Source: Dipylidium caninum (lineage: Eukaryota > Platyhelminthes > Cestoda > Cyclophyllidea > Dipylidiidae). From it: a stretch of 64,000 nucleotides of DNA. The notes under the pieces are model-generated. The model had not been told where the DNA came from and did no database searches. It was given only the letters and a program-made list of their open reading frames with translations. This document shows, piece after piece, positions 1 through 13,125 of the stretch. The translations under genes and the position numbers were made by a program. The stretch covers positions 1 through 64,000 of the forward strand of contig QEYB01000625.1 of assembly GCA_017562135.1 (NCBI GenBank), read 5' to 3'. How positions within the stretch are numbered: position 1 is the stretch's first letter; the number at the start of each line of letters is the position of its first letter.

Positions 1-159
1 GGGAGAGAGATAACTAAGAACCAACCGGGTAGCATTAAAAACGCACGGCGATGGCATGGTGGCGGTGTTGATGTGATTGAAGGTGATTTGGTGGGGAGGA
101 GGGGGAGGGAGAGGGAGAGAAGCGCAGGAATAGGAATCAGAAAAATTCATTTTTGGGCA

Positions 160-3100
160 GGGTATTTAGAGCGTTCGAATGGTTAAAGAGTGGATCATTT
201 GATGAAAAAGAAGAAAATAGTAGTGTTTGCGTCGCCACTCGCTCACTTCAAGGAGGCTGATGTGAAGGTCGCTCGAGTGTGTTATAACACTTTTAAACGG
301 GTTATTTGAGCTGATTTCCCACTGATCTCTACTCTCGTACGCCAAAGATTTATCAGTCTCTTAGTATCACATACGTTTCCAAGATGGACTGTACTTACCA
401 CAAGTTAGGGGGCAAATGACAATGCTACATACTACATTTTGTCTGTCGAAGGTAACTTAGCGAATATTGTGTGTTGCTGGGAGTGCGTATGAGAATGTGT
501 TACTGCTATACGTCTCTCCGTCTCACCATTAAGAGTGTGAATCCAATCAATTTGAGCAAATATTTCACCGTCTCTCATGCACGCCTTTTCTCGCATTACC
601 CTGAGTGATTAGTGATTGGCGAGACCGTACAATGAAAATATGCGAAAGGGTAGCGGTTTAATTCTCTCTCATCACTACTCCCAGCACTCACTTGTCCCAT
701 TTGCAGTATACTTTTCCGTACGGTTCCATTAATTCCGGATACACTTGTAGTAGCTCAACCCTTATGGAGAAAATACGTAAAACCTTATCTATAGTTTAAC
801 CCTCGCTATATCTGGCGCGAAATAGGGGATGAGGCCTCTCTAGCTCTCTCTCTCCCCACTATTCCAGTCCCTTTCACTGGGAGGATCAGACCACGTTACG
901 CGTGAACAGACCGACGTTTACGATATTCTCACTACGGTCAACGCAATAATTTCCCTCCCAAATGCTATACTCTTTGGTGCGCGTGCAGCAAAAACTCGTC
1001 GATTAAAATGAGTGATAAAGGCGATATGGCAAGAATGGTAGCGACCGTACACAACATATACCGGTAAAATGGCAACATACTGGTATTTGCGTGATTTTGG
1101 AGCAATTCCCACCAGATATGTCAACTGCAGACCTCCTCATTGACACGTAAGCCCTAGCTCCTCCCAATCCTCCGCTTCCTTCACCCCGTCGTTTATAACA
1201 TCTCTCGCGACCACTGAAGTACCCAACGAATAACTTCGAGGACTCCAACACTCCCACGAACATTTGTCACCACCAGCCAATAGTAATGCGCCTCACAATT
1301 CTCTAGAATTGACAGTATTTGTAGAGCAGTTGTCGTCAACAACTCTCCCATTCTGCTCTCACGCCTGGTTTCAGGTCTACCCATATGTCCTCCGTAGCCA
1401 TGGCTTAAATCCACAAATGTGGATTGGTTGTGGATAGTTTGGAAAATTTCATAAATTTGGACGGCTGGAAGAACCCAGTTTGGCAGAGGACTGAGTGTAA
1501 ACACGGGAATAAGACATCAGAGTCAAGGCAAGTTTGAAGGAGGAGTATTGAGTGCTTGGCGATGACGCTAAGAAATATCGCTCAGTGGCTGGGCTAGGCC
1601 AGACAGTGAATAACATATCAACATAAATATGTAGCAATGGAGGCGTAGAATAGCAGAGGCTTTCTTTGTTTGTCTCTTTCTTTGTTTTTCTACCTGTTCA
1701 TATAGATGCGAACCATAAGGAGGGGCGCCACATGGCCGGTAGGCTTGGCGTAAAAAACAAACTGGGTGGGGTGCATCACAGCAAAGGAAAATCCTCGTTA
1801 AATAGTGGGCTTTGGGACGAATTGGACACCAGGACGCCGATTTCCCATTAACGTGGCCTCATTTGCTGTCGATGTGAAACTCCTGCACCGCCATCCTGAC
1901 GCCGTATTCGGCATCACGACGAGAGAGCTGTAGGAGAGTAGCTTCCTTTCAGCCCTCGGTTTCAAGAGCGCCTACGACCTAGAGCCAAAAGCCAAGGGCT
2001 GCTCAAAGGTGGGTTTCTCGCCACCTTGCCAGACGTAGTACCAGCAGGGAAGTCGAGGCACTTCTCCGCCTCTTTACGCATTTCCACTCGCATCCTGGTT
2101 TCCCTTCTTCAGGTACTCCTTTGGCTCTCAAAGGATGTTCCCTACAATATTAGCGTTCGTGGACCTCACACAATCAAGAATGACCTATGACTTGCTCACT
2201 TTCGACTGCTACCAGTCTGTTAGGCGATTGTGAAGAGACCTACAGAAGGACACTCAGATTCACCATTTCTTGTCATCTCTTACCATTCCGACACTCTTAA
2301 GTCGCCTAAAGATGTGCGTAATAGATGCTGCCTTTCCAAGTTATTTCAGTATTTTAACACTTGTCTCATAGTGGTTAACTCCCTTGAGTAAATTTATATG
2401 GTTTACAGTGTTCTCCAGCAATACGAAAAGAAAAGTTATAGATACTGTGCTGTCGTGTAAGTGTGGAGTGCAATCGAAATTGCGCCAGGTAATGAGAGTA
2501 AGAAGGATGCTGCATAGTTGAACATAGGTTGATCGTGAATCATTATGCTGTCTAGGCGGCAGAGTAATTTTCTTATAGCGAGACACAAAGGTAATTATAA
2601 AAGAGAGGGCGACGAACACCCCCGTGGCAGAAGGGAAGCAACTGAGCGGATGGGAGAATTTTGTAGGAAGGTAGTGGATGACGCCTGGTAAGTGGTGCTT
2701 CGTGGGTGGTTAATTGTAGATGCAGTGGGGGTTGTCATTCGCCCTTGATTTCGAGGGTTGTCATGGAGAGAGTGAAAGCACACAAAACAGTTCTCATCAG
2801 GTAAAGGTAAGTGAATCACATGAGAGGGCACAGATTTGTACCTTTCATTCCTTTGCCAGATTGTGTTCATATTCTCGCGCCTCGCCGCTAACAAGTGTTT
2901 GGTGCGAGTGAAAGGCGCAACTAATTGAACCACCGAGGCATCGCTCCGTAGCTCAGGCGCCTTTGCTTTGCATCAGTTTCAAGCAACAGTTATTACGACA
3001 GAGTTGTTTAATCTTTTCTCCTTTATCAGTGGATAGCAGCACGTATAAAAGAATCGCTCTGTCGAAGACTCTCAACACACTGATGGAAGGTTTCGTCAAA

Positions 3101-5760
3101 AGATGATTAAAGTCATCTGTTGGGCAAATATGACCGCAGACAGCACTTTTGTGCGGACTCAATTCTCTCGCGCTGTACGCGATCGCCCGATGTTACACTT
3201 CGAGTTCCTCCTGCCAGTCGAGGGAATTTGTGCCGAAGCCTTTTGCCCATTGAGTGAAACAGCTGAAAAATCAAATTGGCCATCACCTTAACCTTCAGGA
3301 TTCTTTTATTAGGCGAGTCGAATGGGCTAATTGACATCAGTTAACATAACTTCCATCACTCCGACGAGTGATTGAACGGCACATTTGTAGTGTGGTCCAG
3401 TTAATGCCAATTTTAGGACAGCACCCCGAGGTTAAGTGATGAAGCACAAAGCAAGTGTTATTTGGGAATATGAGGAGATAGGTTTATCCTATCAGCTCAC
3501 AGTCTTCTCCCCTCCACTAAATGCCTCACAGGAGCCGTAAAAAAACGAATGTTGAAAGGAAGAAATCCGCACAACTTCTACTTAACATTTAACACCGAAC
3601 ATAAACAAGCTGGCTACTTTCTCAAGTAACAATTTCGCTTCAGTTGAATTGGACTTGTGTGCCCTCGTCACCGCTTTAGGAAATTGGGATGGGAGGAGGG
3701 CCTGTTTTCCTCGACTAATCATTTTAACAATTAGAACATCCCAAATCCGACCTCTATGTTATTTCAGTGAAACTGGGGCAAAACAAGAGTAAACGAAGAT
3801 TTCTCGTGCATTATTAAGCGAATGACACCTGTGCTGGGGCGCTGTTTTACGAATCGGCAGTGGGCGTAGAGGATCTTGCGAAACAGAGGTCAATTCTATT
3901 TTACTTGCTTGTGCTTCCTATGAACATAGCCAAAGCACGTGCTACAAAGGAAAACACAGCCCTCCTCACCAATTTGACAAACAGGATTCCTTGCAGTTCG
4001 CTTAAGCTCATCCAACATGACGCTCCTTTCTTATCAAGGTCGTGCAATCGTTGGCAAGGATAGACACCGCGGGACTAAGGTAAGATCAAAAGCAGCCTCA
4101 GTCCAATTGTGGCCCATGATGACAAGGGAAGACTTTCAAGTCCAGTTTCATTTGCTTGCTGATCTGTGTTTCGAGTTCCGCAAAATAATTGCTATAAGGT
4201 GGCGCCTCACTTTTGGGTGATGGGTTGTCAATACCGAAGGCAATGAAGGAGAAAGTGGTCCTCTTCAAGTTGACGTGGACCGTTCTGGAGACCGAAGATA
4301 GCTGTATCAGACGAAGAGTGCCTCAGAGCCCATTTCGCCGTCCAAATTTAAGGGAATGTGGTTGAGCGAAAACCACACATGTGCTAATATGGTACTAAGA
4401 AGGGCAGAACATGATGAAGTAAGACGAATTACAATCCGCTCACCATTTCTACTCCCTACTAATATATTTTTCGCGGTACCTTGCCTTGGCTGCCCTAGAG
4501 GGACGACAAGTACTACAAGAACTGTCACTTTCCGACTAGGCGAAGAGAAGCCTTTTTGCGAATTAAATTTCTCGCTCACTGTTTCGAAATGAGCACCATT
4601 ACTTTTAACAAAAATGAACTTGCTCGTAAAATAACTGCCTTTCTTTAGGCTGAACATTCATTGACACACAGAGGTGTTGCATGCCAATTGGCTAGGCAAA
4701 ATAAGGATAAACAATGGGATGAGAGTAGGCAACACGTAATAAAAATATGGTCATGCCACTCTTAAAGTTACTACTTGGGAGAGCTGGCTCAGCACAATAG
4801 GTATTCGCCAAAGCGGAACTGGGTCGAAATCGTCGAGCGTAGTAATGAGATATACGCGCAAATGGAGTTTTCTGGCAACGCATTGTAATAGACACTTTTA
4901 CTGGTTATTAGGACAAGGAATGAGCACACAGCCATTATTTCATTGTGACGACGACGTGAACCATACAGATGTCGTGGGCACGGACGGCGCAGTGAAATTG
5001 TGTTTCTTATGCGTGATGTGAGGAAAGTATGGCAATTGGGCTTGGTGTTGAGGAGGCGACATTTAAAATCCCCGCACTGACTTTTAGCACACGGTAGTTA
5101 TAAAACCCAAATTTGGAATTCAACTAAGCGAATACAACGAATGGCCCAAAATCGATGGTAAGAACACCATCCTCTCGTTTTACTTATTCGCCTTACTCTC
5201 CATCCTGCATTTATGTCCAACTGGAAATGTTTTGGTTTCACATACGGTCACATTCTGACCAATTCCTAAACTCATAATCTGCGGCAGTATTTTGAAAAAT
5301 TTCTGTTATTTCGTAGAGAAGGTCAAGAATGCCTACTTAGGTGAGGGACTAACAAACAACTCGTAACGGCATACAAAACCGTAGATTATTTCGGAGACTA
5401 ACATGAACAGGAAGCACAGTCTCACATTGTCATTCTTTAACACCCCTGTTTTGTTACTTATTGTTGTCATTATTCCAACGAACTGGGATATGTTGCCCTT
5501 TGTTGCATCAGTGAGTTAGTTCTAAAATGCGCTTTTCTCATAGAATGGAGCTCCATGCAGGTCTATGATCTCCTAATGCTACCCCTTGGATATCTGGATA
5601 TCGTTGGCTCTCGAGGTTGGGAGAGGAGGAATTTGAATTATCGAGCGATGATTTGTAGTTATTTCTTAGTCGACGAGAGAGAAACTCTTCGTGGATATGC
5701 ACGCCAACTCCTATACTACTTGATGAGTTGAGGACAAAACTCATTTGCACCGGGTATGTG
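160..5760 (+). repeat. Diverged 5-kb segmental duplication, copy 1 (partner 48330-53220)
   Basis: Blocks of this region align in the same order and orientation with 48330-53220: about 160-1110 with 48330-49260, 1440-2000 with 49770-50268, 2690-3340 with 50390-51010, 3590-5340 with 51100-52835, and 5540-5760 with 53005-53220. An example is the stretch around 1700-1830, nearly identical to 50032-50160. Similarity is uneven, with many substitutions and several hundred-base insertions or deletions between blocks (for example 1110-1440 and 2010-2690 have no clear partner). Apart from the decayed GT43 exon I recognise no protein in it. Many short open frames in this block differ between the copies, which argues against coding. 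Confidence 0.8.
1706..2008 (+). pseudogene. GT43 glucuronyltransferase exon 3 copy, dead
   Basis: This is a copy of the third exon of the GT43 gene at 46618-48046. It is exactly 303 nt long, like the working exon, and keeps an acceptor-like TATAG before 1706 and a donor-like AAAG/GTGGG after 2008, both in phase 0. The frame reads through landmarks of the family: TWPVG, FPINVASFAV in place of FPIDMAAFAV, HPDAVF, an ESSFLSALGF segment and YDLEPKAKGC. Three in-frame stops break it (about residues 17, 35 and 75). No copy of exon 1, 2 or 4 was found beside it, so it is an isolated exon moved as genomic DNA with flanking intron. The Asp-to-Asn change and other shared differences suggest its parent was a different GT43 paralogue. 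Confidence 0.8.
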
Positions 5761-5876
5761 GAGCGTATTTCGTTTGATTTGATAGTGTACCATTTCTCCG
5801 ACTCCCTATCGTTAAGTAAGGTTTTTTGGTACATTTCATCGAGAATGGAATATATTTTTCCTTTCCAATTCGCCAT
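5538..5876 (-). other. Ser/Asn-rich open frame, 112 codons, unrecognised
   Basis: An open frame with an ATG start encodes a Ser/Asn-rich polypeptide that I do not recognise. Part of it, around MSFVLNSSSSIGVGVHIHEE, has a frame-preserving counterpart in the second copy of the segmental duplication (53208 downward, minus strand: MSFALNSTSSIQVGVYIDEE). After that the two frames drift apart. Partial frame conservation is a weak hint of coding. It may equally be chance in duplicated non-coding DNA, as no splice sites or known motifs support it. Confidence 0.2.
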
Positions 5877-7144
5877 CTGCCTTAGTTGGCACGGTGGTAC
5901 GTCTAATCTTGAGGCTTGAACATCGACTGCTCGATTACAAGTGTGGTCCCAATGGAGACTATCTCACTCCTTGACGTATGCCGTGTCTGCAAGGCTCTGA
6001 ACACAAGCCTTGTTCCTAAGATTACCAGTTGGCTCTGTGGCAGTGCACGTACCCGACGGCTGTAGTTTTGTGTGGCGCAAGTGAAATGAGGGGGCGTAGC
6101 CGATGTTGCAAGCCTGTAGAGTACAAAGGAATTATGAAACCTTGCTTTTCTCGTGTCATACACAAAGTAGAAGTAGAAGTACGTTCGCGGTTGGTCAAAC
6201 ATGAAATGAAATGCGGACAGGCAGACGACATATCGAATCAGGATTGCCTCGAGAGTAACCAATGCGGTGGACGGGCAATCTGTACAAGTCATTCAAGACC
6301 TTTAAGGGGACTGCGTTCAGCACACTGCGAATCGCCATGCCGATTTGGGTAGGGCAAGCACAACGCGCAACAGTGTTCGGCACAGCACGATGAGTCTTTC
6401 AATTTCTCACATTAACAAGCCCCGTTGTCGGTTCTCAACCTTGAGAGAGATTTGGAAGCCGTGTCACAGGACCATGTTCATTTGTAGGTCAACTTTTCAT
6501 TTCAACACACACCAATTTCCCACTTGGAGTAAGATCAGTGGGTCAAGACCTCGCTCACCAGAACTCCACTTCACGACAGATAAAGAACGAATAAAATGAA
6601 CTACTCCGTCGCCTCATAACTACAGTGTGCATGCAACCCATAGGTTCAGCTGATCAACTCAACATAGGGCGGTTCAGCTAGTGAGGATTAAAGCACCCCA
6701 ACAGGTCAGGACTTCTTTACATTTCGCCGAATTAGCACGCAAATTGGCATTTCTTTCCTGTTCACAAGTCGCGAGTCACGTGAGAGACTAGTGGAATGAA
6801 GTAGTTTCTTACGTGGGGTTGCGCACAGCAGAAGGTAATGTCCCATGGTGAGGATACTGACCCGACTGAGAAAAAGCTTCCTTCACCATGCAGATGGTCT
6901 TCATTTGTCATGATCAGAGGGATAAATTAACACAGTGTAACAGGGGTAGATTAGTGGACCTAGGAGTAGGTAAACGGACATACCGATGCACTTGTACACG
7001 CTCTGAACATTGTCCATATGATAGTCTCGGGGTAATACTACTGAAAAGGCTCCAGATAACTCCAAATCACTCCCCTCACCACAACACCTTTTATTCACTT
7101 TCCCTGATTATAACGAGTAGTGTTCCTGCACTCTTCCTCCACTA
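5877..7144. other. Gene-poor stretch, nothing recognised
   Basis: Only short overlapping open frames on both strands are seen, none with a recognisable domain or a convincing splice structure. I see no repeat partner elsewhere in the window. Confidence 0.5.
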
Positions 7145-8755
7145 GAGTTTGATGAGAAATGTGACGATAATGCGTAACGTCTCTGCTCCTTGAAACTAGC
7201 TTTCCACTGCTTTCAGGCAATCCGATTTCCGCCTACGAAAGGGGCCACAATGACCCCTACAAGGAGTGACTGCACAATCGTCGCATATTCACGACATTCT
7301 CGCCAAGTGCCTTCATTTAAGATGCGGCTAGATAGCAAGGCTGGACAGAGAGCAAGTAGACGGTGAGCGTGATGGTAGGACGAGAAAAAACTCCCATCAA
7401 TCATGCCTCGATGAAGACAACTTCAACATCAATCAATCTAGGCGAGTTGCGGTATGTCGGCGCCTGTCCAAGGAGAGTAGGCGCCCCTCGACCTCCATGC
7501 AGGTCTCGCCAGGAATGGGCGTCATCAGCGCCACAAGCCGTAGGTGTGAGAAGCATACGGGGTGGCCCTGAGACGGTGCAGCGGTGACCAATTCAAGTGG
7601 CAGGTATGCCACAACCGAGTATCTCACGTCGTCGAGCCGTTAATTTGATTACCACCCGCGTTACCAGTTCATCTCAACTTCTTAATTACAGTGTTGGACG
7701 GTTTTTGGATGTACCTTGAAATTCCACACACAGACAGGATTGTGGGACGACGGGATGTTGGGACAAGAGTTCAGGCGACGTGGCATGCGTATGCTTGCGT
7801 TGGTATTAGTCTTCTTTCTCCGGCAAGACAACCTAAAAATAGAGTGGGCAAGCGTGTCCACGGCCAGGTGGGGCAAGGCTTCAGGCGTGAGAGGACACCG
7901 ACTGTGAGTAAAAGTGTAACACACGACCTTCTTGATTGACGTGTCTTTAGCCGCTTCGAGTGGGACGGGAGCGAGGCACCTTAGCGGGAAGGCTTTTCCT
8001 CAGTGAAATTCAAAGAAGAGAACTGCAGAGTATTGAACTAATGCTCGCGCGTCAACCGACACATTGCCACGCCGGCCCAAACAAGAACCAGAACGGGTGA
8101 TTAAGACATTAGCACGACGTCGATGGATCTTGACCGAACCAACAAGCGCAAGGGGCTGGTAGAAACGGAAAGAAGGTTCTTGAAGCAGTCGGATTGAGCA
8201 GGACGTGATTGCGTGCTGACTCAAGCTGCAAGTCTTCATCCACATGCATCATTAGCTAGTTCGCAGGTGTGTTTGGTTGCATGCAAAGGGGCGCCTCCTA
8301 TGACAATTCTGCCCCAGATATAAGGAAGATAGCTTGAGGTACTCAAACATCGTGCTTTCCTCGCCTTGTTCACCCCTCCACGAAAAACTCATATTTTGCG
8401 TTGTAGAGGAGGTTCGGTCGGCTAGAGCTGTGCATCCAATGGCTGCTCGAGGAGACACCCAGTATCTTTTCTTATCAAGAGCGCTCTTCGTGACATATTC
8501 AGTTCTTGAGCTCTTAACACTGTCGCCCGGTTGATTAAGCCATTCTTATGCCTCACCACACATGACTCTTTCTCGCCCTACTTATTTCCTCGTCGTCTGC
8601 CACAACTCTCCACCGTTGCTCAGCGTTGTCAACCCTGATATCCTCAGCCGCCTAGTAGCTTCAATTGGATCGCAGCTGTGATGGTGGTGTGAGGGAAAAT
8701 AGCCGTGAAAATGACGATATTTGACATGTTGCTTTGGGCACTCTAAGAGAGGAGT
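7145..8755 (+). repeat. Large inverted repeat, left arm (partner 34148-35750)
   Basis: This 1.6-kb segment is the reverse complement of 34148-35750 with very few differences. A 63-codon open frame at 7213-7404 (minus) is reproduced without a residue change at 35485-35676 (plus). The outer edge is sharp near 7145, where the match begins at an AGAGTTTGATGAG-like stretch. The inner edge is near 8755, at CACTCTAAGAGAGGA. The arms are about 25.4 kb apart. No terminal repeats, transposase or reverse transcriptase were found, so it is treated as a segmental inverted duplication. It encodes nothing recognisable. Confidence 0.85.
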
Positions 8756-9249
8756 CTACTTAAACGTAAGAAGTGTTTTGAGGGCACAATCGGCGGCTTA
8801 TTACAGATATGCAAAGGCAATAGTCTGCATATGCCACCCACCCTTGCACTAATGGGCCGCCGGAAGCGGTGACGAAAAGGTAGGCAGCACAGTTACCACT
8901 GATACATGCGGAAGATCACAATATCGAGGAGAAAAATTTTCGGTCATTTCAAGTGAAACAACCATGGCCTTTCGGTGGTACTCTGATCGAAGTTAATACA
9001 CAATGAGAGGAGGTAGTGCGTTCTTTTGACGGCAGATTAACTGTGCCCGCTAGTTCAGTGGTGCGGAGGAAGTGAACTACTCTTTGCACAACCTCGCATA
9101 CTCACACTAGTCCGCATCTACGTAATTTGGTCGACGCCACCTAGAACGGGTTATGCGGCCGTCAGAGTCAGATTGCTTCAGGCTTGCTGCAGTTAACGTT
9201 GAAGATCCATTGGTATGAGATGGCGGACACTCCAATCTGGCAGGTTTTA
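8756..9249. other. Non-homologous gap inside the large inverted repeat
   Basis: The corresponding interval on the other arm (about 33640-34147) has similar length but does not align by eye. No gene is recognised here. Confidence 0.5.
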
Positions 9250-9429
9250 TGCTGTCGTCTTTCGCCATTCTCCAACGTCGCGCGTAACAAATGGGCGCCT
9301 AGGAAGCCAAATTTTTTCATAATCTCATGCGCTCGCTCCCCGTCTCAACGTATTCGTACAATCTTACACTACTGGGAACACATTACCAGCGCTATCTGCT
9401 TATGCTCGTGGAACACCATCATCTCGGTG
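9250..9429 (+). repeat. Diverged inward continuation of the large inverted repeat
   Basis: This stretch aligns with the reverse complement of about 33440-33640. Shared words include TTTTATGCTGTCGTCTTTCG and a GTATTCGTACAAT stretch. Its position keeps the same centre of symmetry (about 21445) as the 7145-8755 arm, so it belongs to the same palindrome although it is much more diverged. It lies directly upstream of the L24 pseudogene in both arms. Confidence 0.7.
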
Positions 9430-9930
9430 ACTTTGAGACTGAAAGTCTGCCCCAATAGTGGGCATAAAATTTCTCCGGGTCAAGGCAAACGCGTCATTCG
9501 CGGCGATATCCGACAATATCTTTTATCAACTCCAAGTGCGAGCTCTTCCACTATCCGAAGTGCACTCTGCCTAATTATTCTGTAGCGTTGGAAGTGTACA
9601 AAAGTGCCGATGAGGAGATAACTAAGAAGCGCACCAAAGGGATACTCAATACTGTCAGCCCTTTCGGCGACGCCAATCTCGCAGATATAATCGTCTGGCA
9701 GAATCACAAACCCCGAGGTTAGAAAAGACGTGCACGAACAGGCCTTGCGCCCTATGAGAGAGAAGCAGAAGACTACGAAGTCTGAAAATGGTCCAAGAGA
9801 GGAGGATATCAGAAGAAGGAGAAGATGACGAAGTCGAAGAAGAATAAGAAGAAGAAGAAGCAAAACCCCGAGCCTGCACGAAACCTCAGCGGAAGATTGC
9901 AAAGAAGATCAACAGCCCTGCGCATAAGAA
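9430..9930 (+). pseudogene. Ribosomal protein L24 (eL24) pseudogene, copy 1
   Basis: Three reading frames joined in order reproduce eL24. The N-terminal part reads LKVCPNSGHKISPGQGKR (the family has a K-I-Y-P-G-H-G-[KR]-R motif). After a frameshift follow FINSKCELF and EEITKKRTKG. After another shift come VRKDVHEQALR and a lysine/arginine-rich tail ending near 9865. At least two frameshifts make it non-functional. There is no intron across the whole length, which suggests a processed (retrocopied) pseudogene. No clear poly-A tract or target-site duplication was found. Homology to copy 2 runs past the coding end to about 9930, so both copies were duplicated as genomic DNA after insertion. A basic open frame at 9825-10064 is a by-product of the lysine-rich tail. 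Confidence 0.8.
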
Positions 9931-10526
9931 TGACAGTCGGGCCTGCCTCTATGATACCAGTGACGCCACCACGTCCACCTGTCAGGTATCTGGATTTAAG
10001 GAAACACATCTCGAAGGTTGTCCACATCCCGAAGTTGAGAACATCAAGAGAAAGGGACACTTGAAATGTTCCTGTTAATGTGAATACCGTTGCCGTTGAT
10101 GCAATCAAAATGTCTCTGCTGGCATGGGGTTAGGAGAGACGGAGATAAAGTTAGGGTATTTTCTGAGTGTGTACTACGGATCAGCCGTTGTCAACTTCCA
10201 TTTCTGTCTGTAATCCATGTAACTGCGATGTAGACGACAGTTGCATGTGGTCTTTCATGCCACATCTGCACTATAATACCAGATCTGCTCTATTCCATCG
10301 ATCGCTACGCAGACACGAGAGGTTGTTGAGAATCGGAGGATCTTAGGATGTCCGCCATAATGAAATTCCGTTACCCTACCTGGATTTTGTAGCATGAAAG
10401 TTCGCTCGTGTTCAGCAATGTGTGGTAACCGGTGCATTTAAAGGACCAGACACATCTGAGAGAGATTCACGGAGTGCTAGAAATAGACAATACCAAAATG
10501 AATTACACTGACGTGGGAGTTGATCT
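9931..10526. other. Gene-poor stretch with a short diverged inverted match
   Basis: No gene is recognised. A 60-codon minus-strand frame at 10255-10437 overlaps a short stretch (about 10240-10275) whose reverse complement recurs at about 29315-29365, sharing GATCTGGTATTATAGTGCAG. The similarity continues weakly to either side. The shared segment is not conserved in reading frame, so I treat it as a short repeat. Confidence 0.4.
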
Positions 10527-11070
10527 GGAAAACAAACATGGCCGCAGAATCAGCCGCGTTTAGATGGATGAATCTGTGGTAGGAGGCAACGACTTCATTC
10601 AATACTCGCACCGGTAGACATTGTGGTGATTATGATGGTGAGTGCTGCGTTGGATTTTGCCATCATAGAAATGAAAAACAGACAGGGTAGACCGGCCCTT
10701 GAGTACTCAAAATCAGTGTCGCATTGGCCTCCACAACCATTTCTTATGCTGGTCAAGTTTGGTAGTGTGGTATAAAGGGACACGAGGTCAACCGACCTGT
10801 CGATTCCCTTGTCACCGTGGTAAAGAGCACAGAGGCTCCTGATTTGGGAGACACACCGAGCAGAAGGATCGCCGCAACATTACAACATGGGATTCATACA
10901 GACCACGAGAACAAATAAGTTGTTCTTTTACCAGATTTCTTCCACACCACATACACCATCTAGGATCAGCTCACTTCAGGCACCTGTATTTTAACAACAC
11001 TGTGACAGACATGTGAGATATGCCAGCATAATAATGCGTGCCTTTCTACGGAAAGGAGAAACCCGAGGCA
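10527..11070 (+). repeat. Near-identical inverted repeat, left arm (partner 14430-14973)
   Basis: About 544 bases are the reverse complement of 14430-14973. In the parts compared I saw a single difference near the inner end (GGCTGATT against GGCTAATT). The 62-codon frame at 10595-10783 (minus) recurs residue for residue at 14717-14905 (plus), as expected from DNA identity rather than selection. The spacer is 3.36 kb. No transposon ends are visible. Confidence 0.9.
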
Positions 11071-12897
11071 TGTGGATATTTTCCTCAGTGAGACTTCGTG
11101 CTCACTTGGCTGTGGCGAGGCGTTTGTTTATGTAGACTTGAGGAAAGAGACATCTAAGGGATGCGTGTATAATGGGAGAAGTGGCGAACAATTGCTCGCC
11201 TTTCTGCCCCGACTGCGTACCCATGTTACCAGCTAAATCTTTTCGCCCCACGATATCTTTGAGCAGCACATGCCACAAAACCACTTGAAACAAAATCATT
11301 TGAAAAGTTTTCGCGACTTGCAGGCACTTGAACGTTGGAAAAGGGTACGGAGAAACTAGTAATAATTCACATGTTGTTGGAGTGACGAAGAGGACAAATG
11401 TCTGCTTAAGCATAAGAAGATCTATTGGTCTGTAAGTGCGCTGCGTGAAAGAACATAATGGACGCATCACCCTGTGTGTGGAAAAGCCCCGAGCGTTTGG
11501 TCGGAAAGTCCTCGGCTGGAGACGCCTCGACTTCTCGTTGCAGTGGCTCTTGTCTGGCCATAGGATTCCCATTAACACCTTCCACTGATACACCCAACTT
11601 GGTTAAAGAATTACAGTACTAAGTGAGGAATCCAGGCAATGGATTTTAGGCGTACTCCATGACATGGCCTCTGGTTTCACAACAACTACTCTGAAATGTC
11701 AAGGCAGGACCTTCCTAACATCCAGAAGAACACCGAGTGTATCACGTTTTTCAGCTCAATTTATTGGCCACCTTTTGTGCCATCGAACGCCTCCCTTCTG
11801 TGGGAACTACTAATAGAAACGGTCTTTCGTTTGAATAGCCAAGTCTTCTTTCCACAACAATAAGGCCGTTCCTCCTCATAATTAGCAGTTTTTGTTTGTA
11901 AAGCTGCCTCTCTTCCCTCCGTCTAAGCAAATTAGTTTGGTCATGACTGGAGCGAATGCAAGATTGGATGCATGTCCGATCGAGTGCAGGAAGAAAAGGG
12001 CACTCAGCGAAAGGGAAAGTAGGTCAGAAGGGCATCTAACGAGTCAATCTACACGACAACTGATTTTCGATGATGACTGACCTTGAGGAGGATGCAGAAG
12101 ATTGTACGGAAACCGAATGAGTGAACAATGCTACCAGTAAGATGCATTACATGCGGTGCAGCAAAGCTAAGATGTCATGTGCAAAAGCTGCAGTGAGCCA
12201 CAAGTTGGTTAAAAGGAGACCGCTTTAGGCGGTTTGACGCAGATACCCAGAGGTGCCAGGATCTGGGGTGGCGTTAAACAGTGAGGGTAGGGGAAAAGTA
12301 GCACGAATGCGGAACTGGAATGGTCAGAAAACACGGTTGGGCGTCCCATGGTTGATAGCAATGGGACCTGCTATTCACCTCTCAAGAACACGAACTTAAT
12401 ACAAGTGGGAAATTGTGGTTTGTGAAAAGGTAGTGAGGTTTGCCAACAACGTTCTGATTTGGAATTAATTGTGCTTCTTCCACCTAGTCCAGCATCTCTA
12501 CAAGCAGAACGATTTAGTGTACTCAAGTAAAGCGAGGAGGCGGTTACAAAGGCCACTGTAGCGGGATAAAGTGCCGCCACAAAACAGCCATGGCAGGCGA
12601 GGTAGGCACCAGTGGTTGAATTGATAGTCGCCAATTGCCACATATGGCCCAACTGCCATCTACTGATGGTGTATAAGGTTATCTCCGTGATGTGAATTCC
12701 GACAGGAAAGTGTGTAGCCGCATAGCATTCAGGCGCCTGTCGGCTCCCTTGATGGTACCTGATTTGCGCACCAAGAGACCACTAACTCGAGAAAACCGAA
12801 CACACAAACGGAACTTGCACGTATTGAAATGAGATAAAAGCTCCGATTGAGGTTGTAGTCCGCCGCTATCATTGCCCACGGGAGGGGACCCTGCCAA
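11071..12897. other. Gene-poor stretch with one 163-codon open frame
   Basis: The minus-strand frame at 11102-11593 is the longest here (163 codons) but has no recognised domain. Several other frames overlap it, and codon use looks random. Nothing else is recognised. Confidence 0.35.
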
Positions 12898-13125
12898 CGC
12901 CGGGAATTTTTGGCGTGAAAATAGAACAAACTGAATGCGAGGCTATGGCTTTCTTGCCTGCTATTGCGCTCACAGCAATTTGGTGGCTCCTGAAAAGAAA
13001 GTGGGAAGTGGGAAAGAGGGAGGGCGAGAGGGATGGAGAGGGGGACGGAGGGAAACGCGTCACCAAAGTGGCTTTACGCAGCCATATAAGTTAAAGTTAA
13101 AGCCTTTCCAGGAAGGCCGATAGTC
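12898..13125 (+). repeat. Diverged inverted repeat with partly conserved frame (partner 41105-41357)
   Basis: This segment matches the reverse complement of 41105-41357. One frame is preserved in both: here it reads about EQTECEAMAFLPAIALTAIW and in the partner EQTECQAMAFSPAIAPTANW, followed in both by LKRKWEV and then a purine-rich tract. After the purine tract the frames diverge but the DNA still aligns (GCCTTTCCAGGAAGG in both). I cannot name a protein. It may be an old exon or a repeat whose frame survived by chance. Confidence 0.6.

Noticed and set aside
1193..1504. Minus-strand frame with YYWLVV resembling the GT43 HWMVVED motif
   Set aside because: The acidic residues are missing, the strand is opposite to the GT43 exon copy nearby, and no flanking motifs fit.
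2941..3010. GCTCCGTAGCTCAGG resembling a tRNA A box
   Set aside because: No matching B box or cloverleaf could be drawn.
9825..10064. Lysine-rich small protein
   Set aside because: It is the basic tail of the L24 pseudogene plus flanking sequence.
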